Position numbers and translations under genes: made by a program. Below are positions 1 to 11,975 of a DNA stretch of 64,000 nucleotides, piece after piece. The DNA lies in assembly GCA_001600455.1 (NCBI GenBank), contig BCKC01000006.1:3472001-3536000 (forward strand), given 5' to 3'. This DNA comes from Endocalyx cinctus. Lineage: Eukaryota > Ascomycota > Sordariomycetes > Amphisphaeriales > Apiosporaceae. How positions within the stretch are numbered: position 1 is the first letter of the stretch; each line of letters begins with the position of its first letter. Below the pieces are notes generated by a model. It made no database searches, had not been told where the DNA came from, and saw only the letters and a list, made by a program, of their open reading frames with translations.

Positions 1-19
1 CTAAGAGAGGTCGGTAAAC

Positions 20-3000
20 ATGGACCTCAAACGACCTCGTTCGCCTCAGACTACCGTGTCTGTTAACTTCGACGAACCCGACTCCCTTTCGCCACATCCA
101 CGTATCAAGTTCGATCTCTCGGAGTGTATAGAGACAAAAACAATAACAACTACTACTACCACCAAAAGATCTTACCCTCCCCTTTTGGTAAGGGAGGCGA
201 GACCCTTGCAGTCCCTCGATTCCAAAGAATACCCCTTGGCACAAAAGCCTACACCCCCCGAGTTGGCCAACTTTTCTTTTAGCATAGATCATCATGAGGA
301 AAGACTTGCCTGGCCTGAAGATCATGCAATCGAACACCAAGATGTCAGTCTTCATTTCTCTCTTTATCGTATCTGGGCTCGATCTTTTTTTTTTTTTTTT
401 TTGCTGCGTCGTTCTCGTTATCGTCCTCTACTAACTCGCAGTGCTACCTTCTAGTTCTCGCAAGACACGATCGATTCTTTTGATAACAGTGTAGCCGATA
501 CCAGGTCTGAGCAACTTAGTTTTGATATGTCTAAGATAAAATCCCCGAAACAGCTCGTCGATATGTCTTCGCAAAGAAGTCATAGATTGCAGTCTTCGAG
601 ATCCGGCTCTCCCGTCGTAGGTGCATCTGTGAAAAAGCACTCGCAGAGATCATCGACCCGAGCTCATGCACCGACTCTTCCCCACGCTGTGACTGATAAG
701 CTACGTCGCGCTTTCGCTAATACTGCACGGAGAGACAACGAGAGGGAGATCGTTAGGCAGAATAGCGGGCTCCCTATCACACCTGATACAACTCTGGGAG
801 CTATTAATATTAACAAACCCTTAAAACTTCGCCGTACTAATCTAGATTCCTACGAGACTCCCGAGGTCGATGATCCTAGCCAGGCCTCCTTTTTTGACAT
901 GTCGAGTCCTTCGGGTAGCGACTCTCACACCGTCTTCAGCAGTAATGTGGCTACTCCCCCCATCACCGACGCAGACGCCGATGTAGAACCCTTTGCCGAC
1001 GCCGACGCCGACGAATCTCTCCAGCAATCCATACGTGCCGTCCACCACCCTAGGCCTATCAACACTCTTGTCGCTCAGGACGCCAGTCTGCCTAGTCCGC
1101 GATTATCCCCGACTCTCCAAGCTTCTCAACTTCATACCCCTGTCCACGACATGACCGATGGTGGCATTGGGGACGAATCCCCCGATACACTTCAGGAAGA
1201 GAGCCAAAACGCGATTGACGAAGAGATGAGATTGCCGACTGCCGGAGAGATTACCAGGCGCTACGACGACGTTTCCCAAGGTACTCAGTTTACCCTGACA
1301 GATAGCCGCTCGATGCTAGAAACTTTCGACGCGATGCCCACCGAAATGAAATCGTTTATGATGTACCAGTTTCTGCGTCGCTGCTCACGAAAAACATTAC
1401 ACCTCGTGGCCGACGTCGTTAACCCGGCATTGAAGTGCGACATACTGAAGGATCTACCTTTGGAGTTAACCCTGCACGTTCTCTCTTACCTAGATTTCCG
1501 TGATATGTGTCGTGCGGCGCAGGTATCGAAGCATTGGCGAAGTACCATCGATAGCAATGAGACTGGTTGGAAGGAGCTCTTCGACCGCGATGGGTTCGTT
1601 CTAGCTCATGGCGAGCTAGACAGAGCAATTAAGGAAGGCTGGGGCTGGCAGGATCCGGTTGGTCCCGAAGGTTGTGAGCGCGACTATAGCCTACAGAACC
1701 GTCTCAGTTCCTCCGAATCCGAATTACGTTCTGCATCCAAGACCGACACTCCACCTCAAAAACTCCGATCCTCCAAGCGCAAGAGAACGCTGCCCAACTT
1801 AAGCTCCGATCGACAGAAGCGACGAGCGAGCGCTCAAGATAACGTTAAGGACGAGAGATCCTATTCCGGCAGCAAGACACATAAATCCGAAGGGCCCATG
1901 TCTGCGGCCAATGCCGCCATTGTCGCCGTTCCCGATCCGCAGCTGGGTCTTGCGTCGCTTAGAAAATTACATCTATACAAATCACTATACAGACGTCATT
2001 ACATGATCCAGAAAAGCTGGACCAGTGGCCAAGTTAAGCCTGGACACGTTGCCTTCGCCGCCCATCCGCGTCACGTCATTACGTGCCTGCAATTTGACGA
2101 GGACAAAATCATTACCGGTAGCGATGACATGTTGATTCATGTGTACGACACGAAGACGGGCAAACTACGTCGAAGACTGGAAGGTCACGAGGGTGGCGTT
2201 TGGGCTCTACAGTACGAAGGCAACGTTCTGGTATCGGGCTCGACTGATCGGTCGGTCCGTGTGTGGGATATCGAGAAGGGACTATGCACGCAAGTCTTTT
2301 ACGGTCACACTAGTACTGTCCGATGTTTGCAGATTCTGATGCCAACCGACACGGGAAAAGTTGAGGACGGGAAAGCCGTAATGATGCCGCCTAAGCCTCT
2401 CATCATCACAGGTTCCCGAGATAGCCAACTCCGAGTTTGGCGTCTCCCCGAGCCCGGCTCCCGAAGATATATTCAGACGGGACCGCCGGCGAACGACGCT
2501 GACTGTCCTTATTTTATTCGCACGCTGCACGGGCACTCACACTCTGTTCGATCGATCGCCGCGCATGCCGACACGCTCGTCAGTGGAAGCTACGATAATA
2601 CGGTTCGAGTCTGGCGTATCAGCACAGGAGAAACGGTACACGTTCTTCAAGGTCACTCGCAAAAGGTGTATAGTGTAGTTTTGGACGTGGCACGGAATCG
2701 GTGTATCTCCGGTAGCATGGATAGTTTCGTCAAGATCTGGGATCTGGAGACGGGGTCGTGTCTGCACACACTTGAAGGCCATTCACTTCTTGTTGGGTTA
2801 CTCGACCTTCGTGACGAGCGTCTTGTCTCCGCCGCGGCAGACAGCACTCTACGTATTTGGGATCCGGAATCGGGTCGATGTCAGTCGACACTCACAGCGC
2901 ACACAGGTGCCATTACCTGCTTTCAACACGACGGACGGAAAGTTATTAGTGGTAGCGACCGGACGTTGAAGATGTGGGACATCCGCTCAGGCGAATGCAT

Positions 3001-3288
3001 TCAGGACCTGCTTACAGACCTTAGTGGGGTCTGGCAAGTCAGATTCGACGAGCGCAGATGCGTCGCAGCTGTGCAGCGTGACAACCTGACATATGTTGAG
3101 GTAAGTAAACATATTTTCCTTTTCCTCAAATCCGTATAACGCGCTCGACCTTGATACTAACATTTGCCCTTGTTTCGCAGATACTCGATTTTGGCGCTGT
3201 CCGTGACGGTAAAAAGCCGGAAGAGCTCGGAAAACGTATTCTCCTTAACGCGCCTGAGGTGCAGAGAATCATTGAGGAGGATGCGTAG
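20..3288 (+). CDS. cdc4: Cdc4-like F-box/WD40 substrate receptor of an SCF ubiquitin ligase
   Basis: Proposed exons are 20-343, 455-3100 and 3181-3288, giving about 1025 aa. The second intron is clear (GTAAGT donor, TACTAAC branch, GCAG acceptor), and it adds a 35-residue tail beginning ILDFGAV that completes the last WD blade. The first intron is less sure: donor GTCAGT at 344 (or GTAAGG at 188), TACTAAC near 428, acceptor CTAG at 454. A shorter start at 527 is possible. In-frame TAA at 2-4 precedes the first ATG. Domains in order: a Ser/Thr-rich N terminus, a D-domain-like helix (about 400-435, MKSFMMYQFLRRCSRKTLHL), an F-box (about 440-487, LPLELTLHVLSYLDF), a basic NLS-like stretch (SSKRKR, RQKRR), then eight WD40 repeats (about 635-1000). 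This order is that of Cdc4/Fbw7/Pop1. Family members bind Skp1 through the F-box and phosphodegrons through the propeller, in the nucleus. Assignment to Cdc4 rather than Met30/SconB rests on the D domain and repeat layout. Confidence 0.9.
385..402 (+). repeat. T18 homopolymer in the first intron of the Cdc4-like gene
   Basis: A run of 18 T lies upstream of the TACTAAC branch site and CTAG acceptor of the proposed first intron. It probably serves as the polypyrimidine tract. It also interrupts an otherwise long open frame with poly-Phe, which supports an intron here. Confidence 0.8.
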
Positions 3289-5297
3289 AGGTACACTCGC
3301 CTCCTTGACACGGCCGCTACGACCAAGATCCTTCATTCTTTTCCTATACGCAGTTACGAGGCGAAACGCTCAACAAATAGCCATAAATCTACCGCCATCT
3401 CATCACTGGTGCGGTGAGCGGTGAACTTGTAGGGCTTTTGACTATGCATTTACAACATTACGTCGGGTTTATCCATCCGACAAATCCATAAGCTATCCCA
3501 TGTTCGATACGAATTTGAAAGATAGCAGGATTGTTAGGTGTTACAAGCACCGCATTATTGAATGTATCATATTATCTGATTCTGCTGTGACAAGCAGTGT
3601 TTGGGTCATAAGACTGACAGGAATATCCCCGATAAAGGGAGGTATCAGTCGCTTGATTGAGAGGACCACGCTATTAAAGGAATGTAGCGGGAACAAAGAG
3701 TTGCCAAGGTAGCTTTCCTTCTCAAGCTATAATAGAGAAGTTGTTGATGATGAGGAACGGATAATGGATGAAGACATAATTCATGGAAAATGGGACGAGA
3801 TGCCGAGATTCGGTGCGGCGTCATCTCATCTCGGTAGGAAAAGCATAAGCATGCTCAGACACTTCCTCGCCCCTTCTTTCCCTTTTCTTTCTAGCTTTTT
3901 TTTTTTTTTTCTCCGAGGGAGCATTCACGGTGGTGTCCTGCGGCGTTCAAGGATAGATTCTCTGATTTTCCATTGCTTGAACGTACAGACATTACAAGGT
4001 TTCTCGAAACAGCATTTTCACGAGGGCGTTTGCACTATTTTTCTCCCCTTTTTTATTCCACCACATACTTATTTGACCTCCCGCGCCATACCGTACCATA
4101 TCATACCCACTCGGCATTGTTACTTGTGCTTTTGTTACAAGACAGACGACATACTTTTTGTGTTTTGTAGAATAATGAAGGAGATGGGGTTTTCATAGGA
4201 CAGAGAGAAATGGCGCATTATATGATGAATACGGAAAAAAAAATACGACTGCTTGATTGCTACTTTAATCTGGAGGCTCTTTCTTTGTAGATGCTCACAA
4301 GTGACGACGACGTAAATAAGTTTGGGGTTTCAACAGTGTTCCAACGATAACTGGCCTCCTAGTCTGATCAATGCTTCTACCTCGGTTTCTTGGGTTCGGT
4401 TTACTTAGGCTTAACTAGTACTTAAAACTTTAGATGTGCAATAAATATATCTATAAGGCCATACGGGTAGTTCTTTGAGCAGTGGCACAAACACGGATCA
4501 GATAGAATGGGTGAGTCTTTAGTAAATCGCCACTCAATTCGATTGGATCCAACCCCTCTGCCCCTCCCTTCAGCCTTAAGGGAAGGTCTAGACTTCGGTG
4601 GATAATCATCAACGTAATGACAGGATGGTTGATATACATATTGATACTTTTGACTTTACATACGCTTTGTAGAAAATAAGGAATATACCTAGTATATATA
4701 GAGAGGCTCTCGTTATTATTGGGATATATACGCATTAGATAGGGCTGATAGGTCTTAGCAATCGGTAAATAAAGTCCGAAGACGCGTTGAGATGAATGGA
4801 AGTAATATAATGTCTTTGTTTACTGCAGACGCGTAGCGATTCATTTAAGGTCATATATACACTACCAGAACTACCTACCAGCCTACCAGCCCTACCTAGG
4901 CAGCCTGGCAGCCTGGCAGCTAGGTAGTTACCTGGGCATTTCAGGTACGCGGTAGGCAGGTTAGGTACCTAAGTACTCTGTACTGATATAGGTACCTAAG
5001 TAGATACTGTAGTACCTACCTAGCTGCCTAGGTATACTCTGTAGTGAGTCCCCAAATTTACAAACGACATGACATAAAGATTGTTGTTTGTTAAAACGTA
5101 CCACGACGAGCTTTACTATCATAATTGAGATGTAGATTTTTTTTTTCTTTTTTTTTGTCCAAAGGAAAACCAGAAATTTACTTCAAGATACAGGTAGTTA
5201 TAGTAAAAATATTATTTTCATCACCTCCAATTCATTTTTTTTTTTAACGTCGTATTTATATTATTAGTGATCTCACCTCAGCAGGAGCAGGCGAATC
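3289..5297. other. Intergenic region between the Cdc4-like and RecQ genes
   Basis: No convincing coding exon is visible. Open frames here are short and cross homopolymers such as the T-run near 3895-3910. The left part is presumably 3' UTR and terminator of the F-box gene. The right part (from about 4850) holds a CTAGGTA-rich island and T-rich tracts ahead of the RecQ start. Confidence 0.6.
4862..5043. repeat. CTAGGTA/TACCTA low-complexity island
   Basis: About 180 bp built from overlapping CCTACC, CCTAGG, GGTACCTA and GCAGCCTGGCAGC units on both strands. The island lies about 250 bp upstream of the RecQ start codon. Similar but shorter islands recur elsewhere in the window in non-coding DNA. 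Function is unknown. Confidence 0.75.
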
Positions 5298-7612
5298 ATG
5301 TCCGACTACGATTCAGGTGACGACTTATTCGATGGAATAGACACTGATCTTATTGAACCTAGCTCTTCTGTGGGTTTAAACAACAAGAGAACAATAGAGA
5401 CATCTAGTAATGCCAACCACGATTGTAAATCTAAGCGAACCAAGCTGGAAAATAGCGGCAACCAGGAATGGTCTACTATCTCTCATTCTATCCTCAAAAC
5501 TAAATTTGGCTATAATGAGTTTCGTCACGAGCAAGCTGCCGCGATCAATCAGGTCTTGGCTGGTGAAAATGTTCTCGTCGTCTTTCCCACCGGTGCTGGG
5601 AAATCACTGTGTTATCAGGTAATATAACATTATATATTATTCATTTATCCTGCTTTACCAAGAGGCGACACTAAAATAAATTATAGATACCTGGAATTGC
5701 TTTCGAAGAACTCGATCGCCGCGGTATCTCTGGACATCGATCCGGTCGGGAAATCGATGGTGCCGGCCTTACCATTGTTGTCTCGCCTCTTATTGCCCTA
5801 ATGAAAGATCAGGTCGATGCCTTACTGAAGAAGAAGATTTCCGCTGCTTGTTTAGACTCCACTAAGACTCGCGAACAGCAACAGGATATCAACGCCGGTA
5901 TCAGAGAAGGCACCCTCAGAATACTATATTGCGCACCAGAAAGGCTAAATAATGAAGGCTTCGTCGAGAATATGAAGCACGTACCAGGCGGTATCCGTCT
6001 AGTAGCTGTTGATGAGGCACATTGTATCTCCGAATGGGGCCAATCATTTCGTCCAGAATACTTGAAAGTAGCTAGGTTCGTGAAAGAGATCAGGGCCGAC
6101 AGGGTCATCTGCCTCACCGCCACCGCTACTCCGCGCGTCGCCAAAGACATTTGTCGCGCCTTTGACATTAAAGAGGACAATGTGTTTCGAACCTCACCGT
6201 ATCGCCCCAACCTAACGTTGCTGGCGGAAATCGTACCGGCCGATTCGGATAAATTCCCGAAACTCGTCAAGTTTCTCAGGAAACATCCTGGTCCAACCCT
6301 CATCTATATCACTTTGCAAAAAGACACCGAGGATCTGGTAAAGCGTCTGAAGGCGGAGAAATTCAACGCTGCGGCTTTCCACGCCGGTCTCAAGACGGAA
6401 GTCAAGATGGAAACTCAAGATGACTTCATGGCAGGCAAGATTCCCATCGTAGTAGCGACGATCGCCTTCGGTATGGGTGTTGACAAGGCCGACATCCGCA
6501 ATATCGTGCACTACGATCTCGCCTCCAGCATTGAGGAATACTCGCAGCAGATTGGCCGAGCGGGGCGAGACGGTAAACCCAGCACCTGTATGCTATATCT
6601 ATGCCCGACAGACTTCTACCTGCGCGAGAATTTCGCACGCGGAGACCTACCGGCGCGCCATTCTTTATTCAACCTCCTGAATGATATATTTCACCGTGAT
6701 CTAAATCCGCTTCCCTTTGAAAAAAGTGATAGTGGTATAAACGCCTGCCTCAGAGTGAACCAGATATCACTAGGCCGCGAATACGACATGCGGAATAACC
6801 CAATCGGCACTCTCTTCGCAACCCTTGAGCTTCGCTTCGGACTTCTTCGTGCCATCACCCCGGAATATACCAAATACCAATTCGAGGCTGTAGGGAGTCA
6901 CTTTAAAAGTAGAGCACAGCAGGATAAGTCAGCCGAGGCGAGGGCTCTCGTAGCGAACGCCAAGAAGGCCGTCAAATGGTACAATGTGGACGTTAACGAG
7001 ATCGTCAACGGTGACATGAACCTGCTGCGCGGGGACTTGATCCGGAAGTTGCAGACGTGGAACGACACCGGAGTTATCGTGCTCAAGGCCAGCGGCGTCG
7101 AGAATCGGTTCAAGGTCCTAAAGAAGCTGCCGGACACGAAGCAAGAGATATCGGAGTTGACGGAAAAGCTATATAAGGAGATGGAAGCGAGAGAGGCGGA
7201 GGCTCTAGAAAGGACGAGGCAGGTGATTCGCCTATTGACCAAAGCAGAGTGTTTTGCCAAGGGTTTGGCGGAACATTTCGGCATGAGCCTGCCCCCCTCC
7301 TCTACGAAAGGCGACATTAAATCGGAAGAGGAATGCGGACACTGCACATTCTGCCTCGATCCGCAGGGGAAAGCTCTCGTTTTACCGGCTCAGAATCCGA
7401 AAGTCGATTTAGAAGGGGTCAAAAGAATTCTAGCTGAATGCGACGTTCGCGACGACCCGCGATTCCTAGCGCGCGTCGCGTTTGGCATCAAGTCCCCCAG
7501 GGTTGCGCAGCTCAAACTAGACCGTAAGCAGATATTCGGCAGTCTAGCGGATAACGACTTCGACGGGTTGTTGAAAGAATTCAGCAAAGCTTGTAAGGTT
7601 GACTGTCGATAG
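5298..7612 (+). CDS. RecQ-family ATP-dependent DNA helicase
   Basis: Exons 5298-5618 and 5687-7612, intron 68 nt, phase 0, 748 aa. The first exon ends inside the Walker A block (FPTGAGKSLCYQ, residues 96-107), so the intron is required for a complete helicase. Seen: motif 0 (FGYNEFRHEQ), motif II DEAH at 216-219 followed by CISEWG, TATATPRV near 250, and motif VI QQIGRAGRDG near 394. RecQ enzymes unwind DNA 3' to 5' in recombination and replication repair. After the helicase core a Cys-containing FG block (AECFAKGLAEHFG) and a CGHCTFC cluster (about residue 656) resemble the RecQ zinc-binding subdomain. They sit much further from motif VI than usual. The N terminus is short and acidic with a basic patch (KSKRTK). 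It is too short to be the Sgs1/QDE-3 class; a RECQ2-like paralogue is the best guess. Confidence 0.93.
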
Positions 7613-8381
7613 CTTGGAGTCTTTGCTACCTTCTATCTATGTCGCTATGTGGGTTTGAGGCAGATGCGATTAAAGAACATATATTAATAACTAGCCATTC
7701 AAATTGGATGGGGTGAAATGGAATGGAATAAAGAGCTGTATTTTAAGAGAGAACATCTGTGGACATAAGGAATAGATCCACGGATCATATGCGAAAGGTA
7801 CCTAACAGTCAGTTGACAGAGCTATCAATCAAATATCGGGATAATCGTTAAGTTTAAGTTCTGGATGGAAATGACATGATCCTATATGCTGTGGCTAGTC
7901 CCAGACTTGGGAAACTTTTTTTTTTCCCCTCCTTCATATCTATCGAGATCTTTGATGATGGTATGCCTATCTGCACACCTGCAACATATTTATTTGACAT
8001 ACCACACCACCCCGACTGGCTGATCGACGTACCAGCGACGAGACGGTTAAATGACCTTAGCTTGCGCATTATCTATTCAAGTTTATGAGTCCGATGTGGT
8101 AGAGAATGGTGGCAGTTACCGTTACATGCAGATGGATCATATTACCAGGTTGGAGGGTAGGTGATATGATTTTATCCGGCTCGGAAGACCAAGTCCCTGG
8201 GATGAGTAAGTGAAAAGCTTGTAATGACCGTGAAACATAAAAACTCCGAGCTTATCTCATTTTCATTCACTTTCTATTATTTTTGTTTATCATATTCTAC
8301 GTTTAATTCGTATCCTCATTTCCACTCTTCGAGGTATAGGTTTCAACGCATCAAGCTTTTCAACGGAGAAAAATCCAAGCT
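7613..8381. other. Intergenic region between RecQ and the secreted protein
   Basis: AT-rich with short T tracts. No exon-like segment is recognised. It presumably holds the RecQ terminator and the promoter of the downstream gene. Strong pyrimidine content occurs between about 8255 and 8320, close to the next start. Confidence 0.5.
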
Positions 8382-9074
8382 ATGTATCCCAAGCTCCTCC
8401 TTCCCTCGCCCCTTTTCTTCTCGCTAGCCCTCCTATGTCCCGCCCCCGGAACGGCCACGTCCCGCGTCGGCAACGGCGTCGACGCGGGTAACGCGACCTT
8501 CTCCCTCACCGACATCTTCTACCTCCGCCACGAGACGTACCCGTTCGGGTGGTCGGCCCAGCCCAACATGACGTCGCTGGCGTTTTCCGTGACGAGCCGC
8601 GCCCTCGCGGCCGAGGCGGCCGAGGTCACGGTCGGGTGCACCGGCAGCCGCGTCATGGCCGCCGGCGGGGAGGAGTGGGTCGACGATAGCGCCGTGTGGT
8701 ACGCTTGTCAGGAGGTCGAGGTACCGGCCGCGGAGGGGGAAGAAGGAGGCGGAAGCGCGGGGAAGGTCTTGACGAATTTCAACGTGAATTGGGACGGTTG
8801 GACGGTCAGGGTGAATCAGAGCTTGGCTTGCGGTGAGAGGTATGGTTGATACTGTTCCTCTTTTTTTTTTTTTTTTTTTTTTCCCATTGTGGTGCTAACC
8901 AAGCGATGCGTTGGGGTGGGGAAACGCGGAAACAGCGAATGCGACGATTCATCCACGCAAATGAGGATCGAGACGGTTCTCGTGCCGGAGTGCACCGAAT
9001 ACCCCTCCGATGCCGAGTATCTCCTCGAGTGCTCGTTTCCGGACGTAGAAGCTGTGGCGGAGCCGGTTGAATAA
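8382..9074 (+). CDS. Small secreted cysteine-containing protein, unknown function
   Basis: Exons 8382-8839 and 8936-9074, 198 aa. The intron (96 nt) has donor GTATGG, a T22 tract, a GCTAACC branch and a CAG acceptor. It joins in frame through an AGC codon. The N terminus (LLLPSPLFFSLALL) is a likely signal peptide with cleavage around residue 25. The mature chain has six cysteines (in TVGC, WYAC, SLAC, SEC, PEC, LEC), enough for three disulphides, plus Asn-X-Ser/Thr sites. No catalytic motif is seen. Third-position GC is much higher in the first exon than in the flanking DNA. Size, secretion and even cysteine number fit candidate effectors or small cell-surface proteins, but nothing identifies a family. 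Gene structure is well supported; role is unknown. Confidence 0.75.
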
Positions 9075-9904
9075 TGCAAACTGGCGTTTGGATAATATCG
9101 TAGGAACCTAGTATGACATTCTTCTATTCTCCCGGAATGATATCTCTCGGTTATTCGTATTACTAATTTGTTCGAAAGCAAGCTGGCTGGCTGGATATCA
9201 TAATGTGAGACGGGAAATGGTTATGGAGGTTTTTTTTTTTTTTTTTTTTCGCGTATTGTTAAGTGCACTTGAAGCGTACTAAGTATTAATTGTAGTTGTT
9301 TAATCGTTTAACGGATCTCTGCCACCGATATCTACTACGTCCTATGTTGTGCACCTTTGACTTTTCACCGTGTAAGCAGACTTAATGATGTGGAAACGTT
9401 TGGTCAAGTATCAACGTCCTTGTAGGGGGCTACAACATTGTGCATTTAATAAGGAGTGCATTACAAGACGTGCATGAATATCTGTAAGCAAGCCTTGTCT
9501 TAGTAGGTATGCCTGATATTGCTGTGAAATATTATATTATAGGACGATGAATTAACATAGTAGCAAGCATTCTGTCAAACGACGAAATTATCATTATATT
9601 ATTTATATATTGTAGGAGAATTTGGAGGCGGCGATCTAAAATTTGTGCTTTAGATTGATCAGTAGTCTGTGGAATCAGCTCCAAGGTTTTGTATGACGAG
9701 AACAACAGACAAACCACACGCTGGATGTTTTTTTTTTTTTTTTTACATAATTGTACACGGATATATCCTGGTGTTTTCTCTTCCCTATAAATTATAAAAT
9801 TTTCAAAAATATCGAATGGAAACTCTGGATTGATTACCAATCAGGATCGTGATTGAATGGGCTAAATACTGAAAGATATCCCGACTACCTGTGCTTCACG
9901 TCTT
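9075..9904. other. Convergent intergenic region
   Basis: Lies between the 3' ends of the secreted-protein gene (+) and the hydrolase gene (-). It contains T-runs near 9231-9249 and 9728-9743 and no supported coding sequence. Both terminators must lie here. Confidence 0.55.
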
Positions 9905-10817
9905 TTACCGTTTAGCAACGACGTGGTTGACGGCACTTTGTAACGTATCGGCAAGAACACTGGGCATGCTCAAGAAAGGAGAGTGGCTAGACTGCAGAGT
10001 GGCATTGAACGAGCCTTCGGGGAACTGCCCAGCCAAGGCTCGCTGCGCGGCGACGGCGATAGCGTGGTCGTTTTCGGTGAAGATGTATCCGACCTGGAAG
10101 CCCTGGTTCCAGGGGTCGTAGGCGGACTTGTCTTTCATAGCCTGGAGAGGCATCGGGACAAGAGCAGCAATGGACTGCTCGGCGAGAGCAATGGGAACAT
10201 CGGCGTAGAATATATCGAGGGGATCATTGGGCGTGACGAAATCACCCTATAGCTGAAGTCAGTAATGGTGGACGGAAATTGCGGGAACTCCCGCGGGTAA
10301 TCAACGGAGAACTTACAGTGACGTTCCAGAAATCAGGGTACGTGCCGTTCAGGCCGTCTAGGAGACTGGTCGTGGCGGGGATGGCGAAAGCGGCCAGGTA
10401 AATAATCATCGTGATACCGCCCTTTTTCCCGGCAGCGAGACGCTGGGCAACGCTCAAGCCCTCGACCGCGTTAGAAGTGACCACACCACCGTAAGAGTGG
10501 GCTACCACCATGACTTCCTTGCCGGTATCCACGAGATCCACCAGCGAAGAACGGATAGCGGCAGCGTCGTCGAAGATGCCGACGCTAGCGTTGGTGGTCC
10601 CAGCCGTCACTAGGGCGGACGAAGCCGTCTGGTAGCCTCTGCTATCGAGCTCAGCCCGGACCAGGTCAAAGCACGCCGGTTTATGCCATGCTCCTGGAGT
10701 GAAGAACACGGTAGGTAGGTTACTCGTGGTGGTAGTATTGCCAGAATGGTTGCAAGTTGCGGCGGCCATGGTAAGTAACACAAGATGAATCAGGGTTGTG
10801 AAGAGGAAAGATCGCAT
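9905..10817 (-). CDS. Secreted alpha/beta-hydrolase (AB hydrolase-1 type)
   Basis: Exons (minus) 10817-10317 and 10246-9905, intron 70 nt (GTAAGT...CTATAG), phase 0, 280 aa. An upstream in-frame ATG at 10868 exists, but the ATG at 10817 starts a textbook signal peptide (RSFLFTTLIHLVLLTMAAATC) and is preferred. Nucleophile elbow: AHSYGG with Ser108. Likely acid Asp227 (TENDHA) and His255 (SSHSPFLS), the usual order for the family. N-terminal PTVFFTPGAWHKP is the strand 1/oxyanion region seen in fungal esterase-like hydrolases of this class. Substrate cannot be told from sequence; related proteins include esterases and lactone or salicylate-type hydrolases. Several N-glycosylation sequons support secretion. 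Confidence 0.88.
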
Positions 10818-11940
10818 CGTGTCTGGTCCTGACAAGAAAATGATAAAAACCGGATGAGTTGGCGGCAATATAAAAGGACGAATGATTCCATCCTGCTAAT
10901 TAATAATCATTCCGGAAGCGCGTTGCGAGCGTTTATAAGCAGCTGGCTCATGTGGGGTGGGGATAGACGATCCATAAAATAACGATTGCTCATATATGTA
11001 TACCTAGCTACCCGTCTGGCCATGCCGTGCACCAGACTATATGTAAGGTTCACCTTGGCGATTACACATAGTATTGCCGACGGACCGTAAGTTGCTGCCT
11101 ACCTGGTTATACTTGGTGGTTTGAGGAAATTGGTGGTTAGCACCAATTTACATATCCATATACGTATAATTACTCCGTACTTGACTGGTTGGTAAGCAAT
11201 AACTAAGTTAACAAGGAGCCCAATCAAGTGGGCCGTGGTACGGAGAATGGGAATGATAACGCTTAAGAGGAGCTTCGCTTAACAATAGCAACACCAACAA
11301 TTATTTCAACCGTCACTGACGCTCTATTCGCCGATACTCATAGCTGCTGTGGCTTCTACCCTGTTTATTGACTAATCACAGGTCATTCATTAACCAACGG
11401 GTTGATAGAACACGCATTGTTGAATATATTCGAGCTATTCGAGTCGATTTTGGTGTTCTATATAACGCAAGGGAAATAGCAGACCGCTAGAGGTATGCCA
11501 AGTAACCAGGTATAGAGTAGTTATTAATTTGAGTAGTTAATGCTAAGATCGGGGGTTCTTTTCTTTTTGACTAGTATTTTTTTTTTCTCCCGAGTCCAAG
11601 GGACACAACTATCCAGCTATTGAAAGAAAAAAAAAAAAAAAACCCCCAACTGAGAAAACATACACGGTAGTCAGTTTACATAGTATACAATTATGGTATG
11701 CGCGGTAAATACTGCTATAACCCGTACACAGTACAGAGTGATCCCAAACTTGACCGCCGCGATATTCGCTTAGCGGCGGAATGTCCAAAAGAAGTACAAT
11801 ATGATTCGGATACTTAACGCCAAGAAAATAGCAGAGGACATGATTTCTCTCCGAACCGTATCGACGAACTCTCACATATCTACACCGTACACTACATATA
11901 CACTGCGCAAGCCTCGCGAGCAGAACGCTCAAGTCTCATC

Positions 11941-11975
11941 TACTATGTACTACAAAGTATGTAGTGTACATAGTA
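11941..11975. repeat. 35-bp dyad with TACTATGTAC/GTACATAGTA arms
   Basis: Left arm TACTATGTAC at 11941-11950, right arm GTACATAGTA at 11966-11975, spacer 15 nt. The arms are perfect reverse complements. The same arms in opposite order with the same spacer length recur at 62830-62864. Confidence 0.85.

Noticed and set aside
3764..4198. Plus-strand open frame of 144 codons downstream of the Cdc4-like gene
   Set aside because: It runs through a T homopolymer (poly-Phe), lacks any motif and lies in the presumed 3' UTR.
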